Below, piece after piece: positions 13,508-14,068 of a stretch of DNA of 14,068 nucleotides. A model generated the notes under the pieces. It made no database searches. It was given only the letters and a program-made list of their open reading frames with translations, and was not told where the DNA came from. Origin of the DNA: JBOHTO01 sp050733695 (GTDB taxonomy: Bacteria > Gemmatimonadota > Gemmatimonadetes > Gemmatimonadales > Gemmatimonadaceae); the NCBI GenBank assembly GCA_050733695.1, contig JBOHTO010000171.1, forward strand, positions 1 through 14,068. The letters are read 5' to 3'. The position numbers and the translations under genes were made by a program. Every line of letters begins with the position of its first letter. Position 1 is the stretch's first letter.

Positions 13508-14052
13508 TCAGTAGTTCCACGCGGCGCCGTCGTCCTCCGCGGGGGCGTTCTCCATCACGTGATCGCCCATGAGTCGCACGAGCTCGGCCCACGTCCACGC
13601 GTGCCACGCATGCCCCTTGCCCGGACGCCCGTAGGTGAACTCGGCGTCGGACACCGGGTTCGTTGCACTCTCCAGGAACTCCTCGAAACGGTATACGGCC
13701 AGGTTCAGATAGAAGTCATCCATGTCGCCGGCGAAGAAGTGCAGCTTCCCTGCGAGTCTCGGACCGAGGGTGCCCCAGTTTCGCTGCGCGTACTCGCGCA
13801 GGGGCCCTGCGGCGAGATCGTGAGGCGCGGCTCCGGCTCGCCGTCCTTCGCGACGACCACGACCAGGCGTCCCGTGATCGCGCCGGCCGCGAGGGCCGGC
13901 GAGACGGTGACCTCGAAGCGTGGCCCCTCGTACGGCTGCTCCTGCCCCGCAGCGACAGCCGCCGGGACCGCGATTGCTGCCCACGTCGCCAGTGTCGACC
14001 CGCGCAGCCATCGGATCAGCATCTCGTCAATCGAGCGTATGATGAGGTGCAT
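13508..14052 (-). pseudogene. Relic of a large secreted esterase-like protein: N- and C-termini joined, middle missing, frame changed
   Basis: Two unfinished pieces lie head to tail. In one frame from ATG 14052 (or the internal ATG at 14022) come a signal peptide ending AAVAAGQEQ and a mature start, YEGPRFEVTVSPALAAGAITG, then EPRLTISPQG; this frame goes on uninformatively to 13705. In another frame, from about 13804 to the TGA at 13508, comes LREYAQRNWGTLGPRLAGKL, then HFFAGDMDDFYLNLAVYRFE and TYGRPGKGHAWHAWTWAEL. From memory these look like the first about 80 and last about 100 residues of a secreted alpha/beta-hydrolase-type esterase family of roughly 600 residues common in Gemmatimonadota. 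The catalytic middle is absent. The switch falls near 13800-13827, where a palindrome (CGCAGGG-G-CCCTGCG, 13797-13811) sits. Assembly collapse is the main alternative to a real deletion. Confidence 0.65.
13797..13811. repeat. Seven-base palindrome at the pseudogene junction
   Basis: CGCAGGG (13797-13803) and CCCTGCG (13805-13811) are perfect reverse complements around G13804. The site lies exactly where the reading frame of the esterase relic changes, so it may mark a deletion joint or a fold that disturbed replication or assembly. Confidence 0.7.
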
Positions 14053-14068
14053 GCCATGGCTGCTGTGA

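Overview
This is a GC-rich (well over 60% by eye), tightly packed chromosomal window that reads as ordinary bacterial DNA. It has no phage, IS or conjugation genes and no tRNA or rRNA that I can see. Several genes look typical, from memory, of Gemmatimonadota or a related soil/sediment lineage: a signal-peptide bactofilin-like membrane protein beside an ECF sigma factor, a beta-propeller lipoprotein, a large-esterase relic and a Pseudomonas-order LigD. The taxonomic guess is an inference of moderate strength only.

Layout. (1) 1-49 is a C-rich low-complexity tract. (2) 68-4558, plus strand, is a compact five-gene cluster: ECF sigma factor, zinc-finger membrane anti-sigma factor, secreted/membrane bactofilin-like protein, toastrack-type lipoprotein and a YihY/BrkB-family membrane protein. 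The second, third and fourth genes are separated by 1 nt or overlap, so this looks like an autoregulated envelope-stress module. Just before the last gene an RNA fold could hide its ribosome binding site. (3) 4595-8139, minus strand, holds a 6-bladed beta-propeller lipoprotein, then a probable operon of NifU C-terminal scaffold, Mrp/ApbC Fe-S carrier ATPase and a SAM hydrolase (DUF62 family). (4) 8140-8312 is a repeat-bearing intergenic stretch, the longest gene-free piece in the window. (5) 8313-12650 is a bacterial NHEJ locus: ligD (PE-LIG-POL, minus) diverges from ku (plus), and ku overlaps a DUF72 gene by 4 bases. (6) 12750-14052, minus strand, has a membrane-anchored protein of unknown function, preceded by the relic of a large secreted esterase-like gene whose middle appears to be deleted with a frame change at a small palindrome.

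How the parts work together. The first cluster should sense and respond to envelope damage: a membrane anti-sigma factor holds the ECF factor, and the effectors are all predicted at or outside the membrane. LigD and Ku form the two-component double-strand-break repair system, with DUF72 as a translationally coupled possible accessory. NifU and Mrp form an Fe-S cluster assembly/delivery pair. No stretch longer than 300 bases lacks a gene. The most interesting items are the envelope module, the candidate switch-like RNA before the BrkB gene, the ku-DUF72 coupling and the internally deleted esterase gene.
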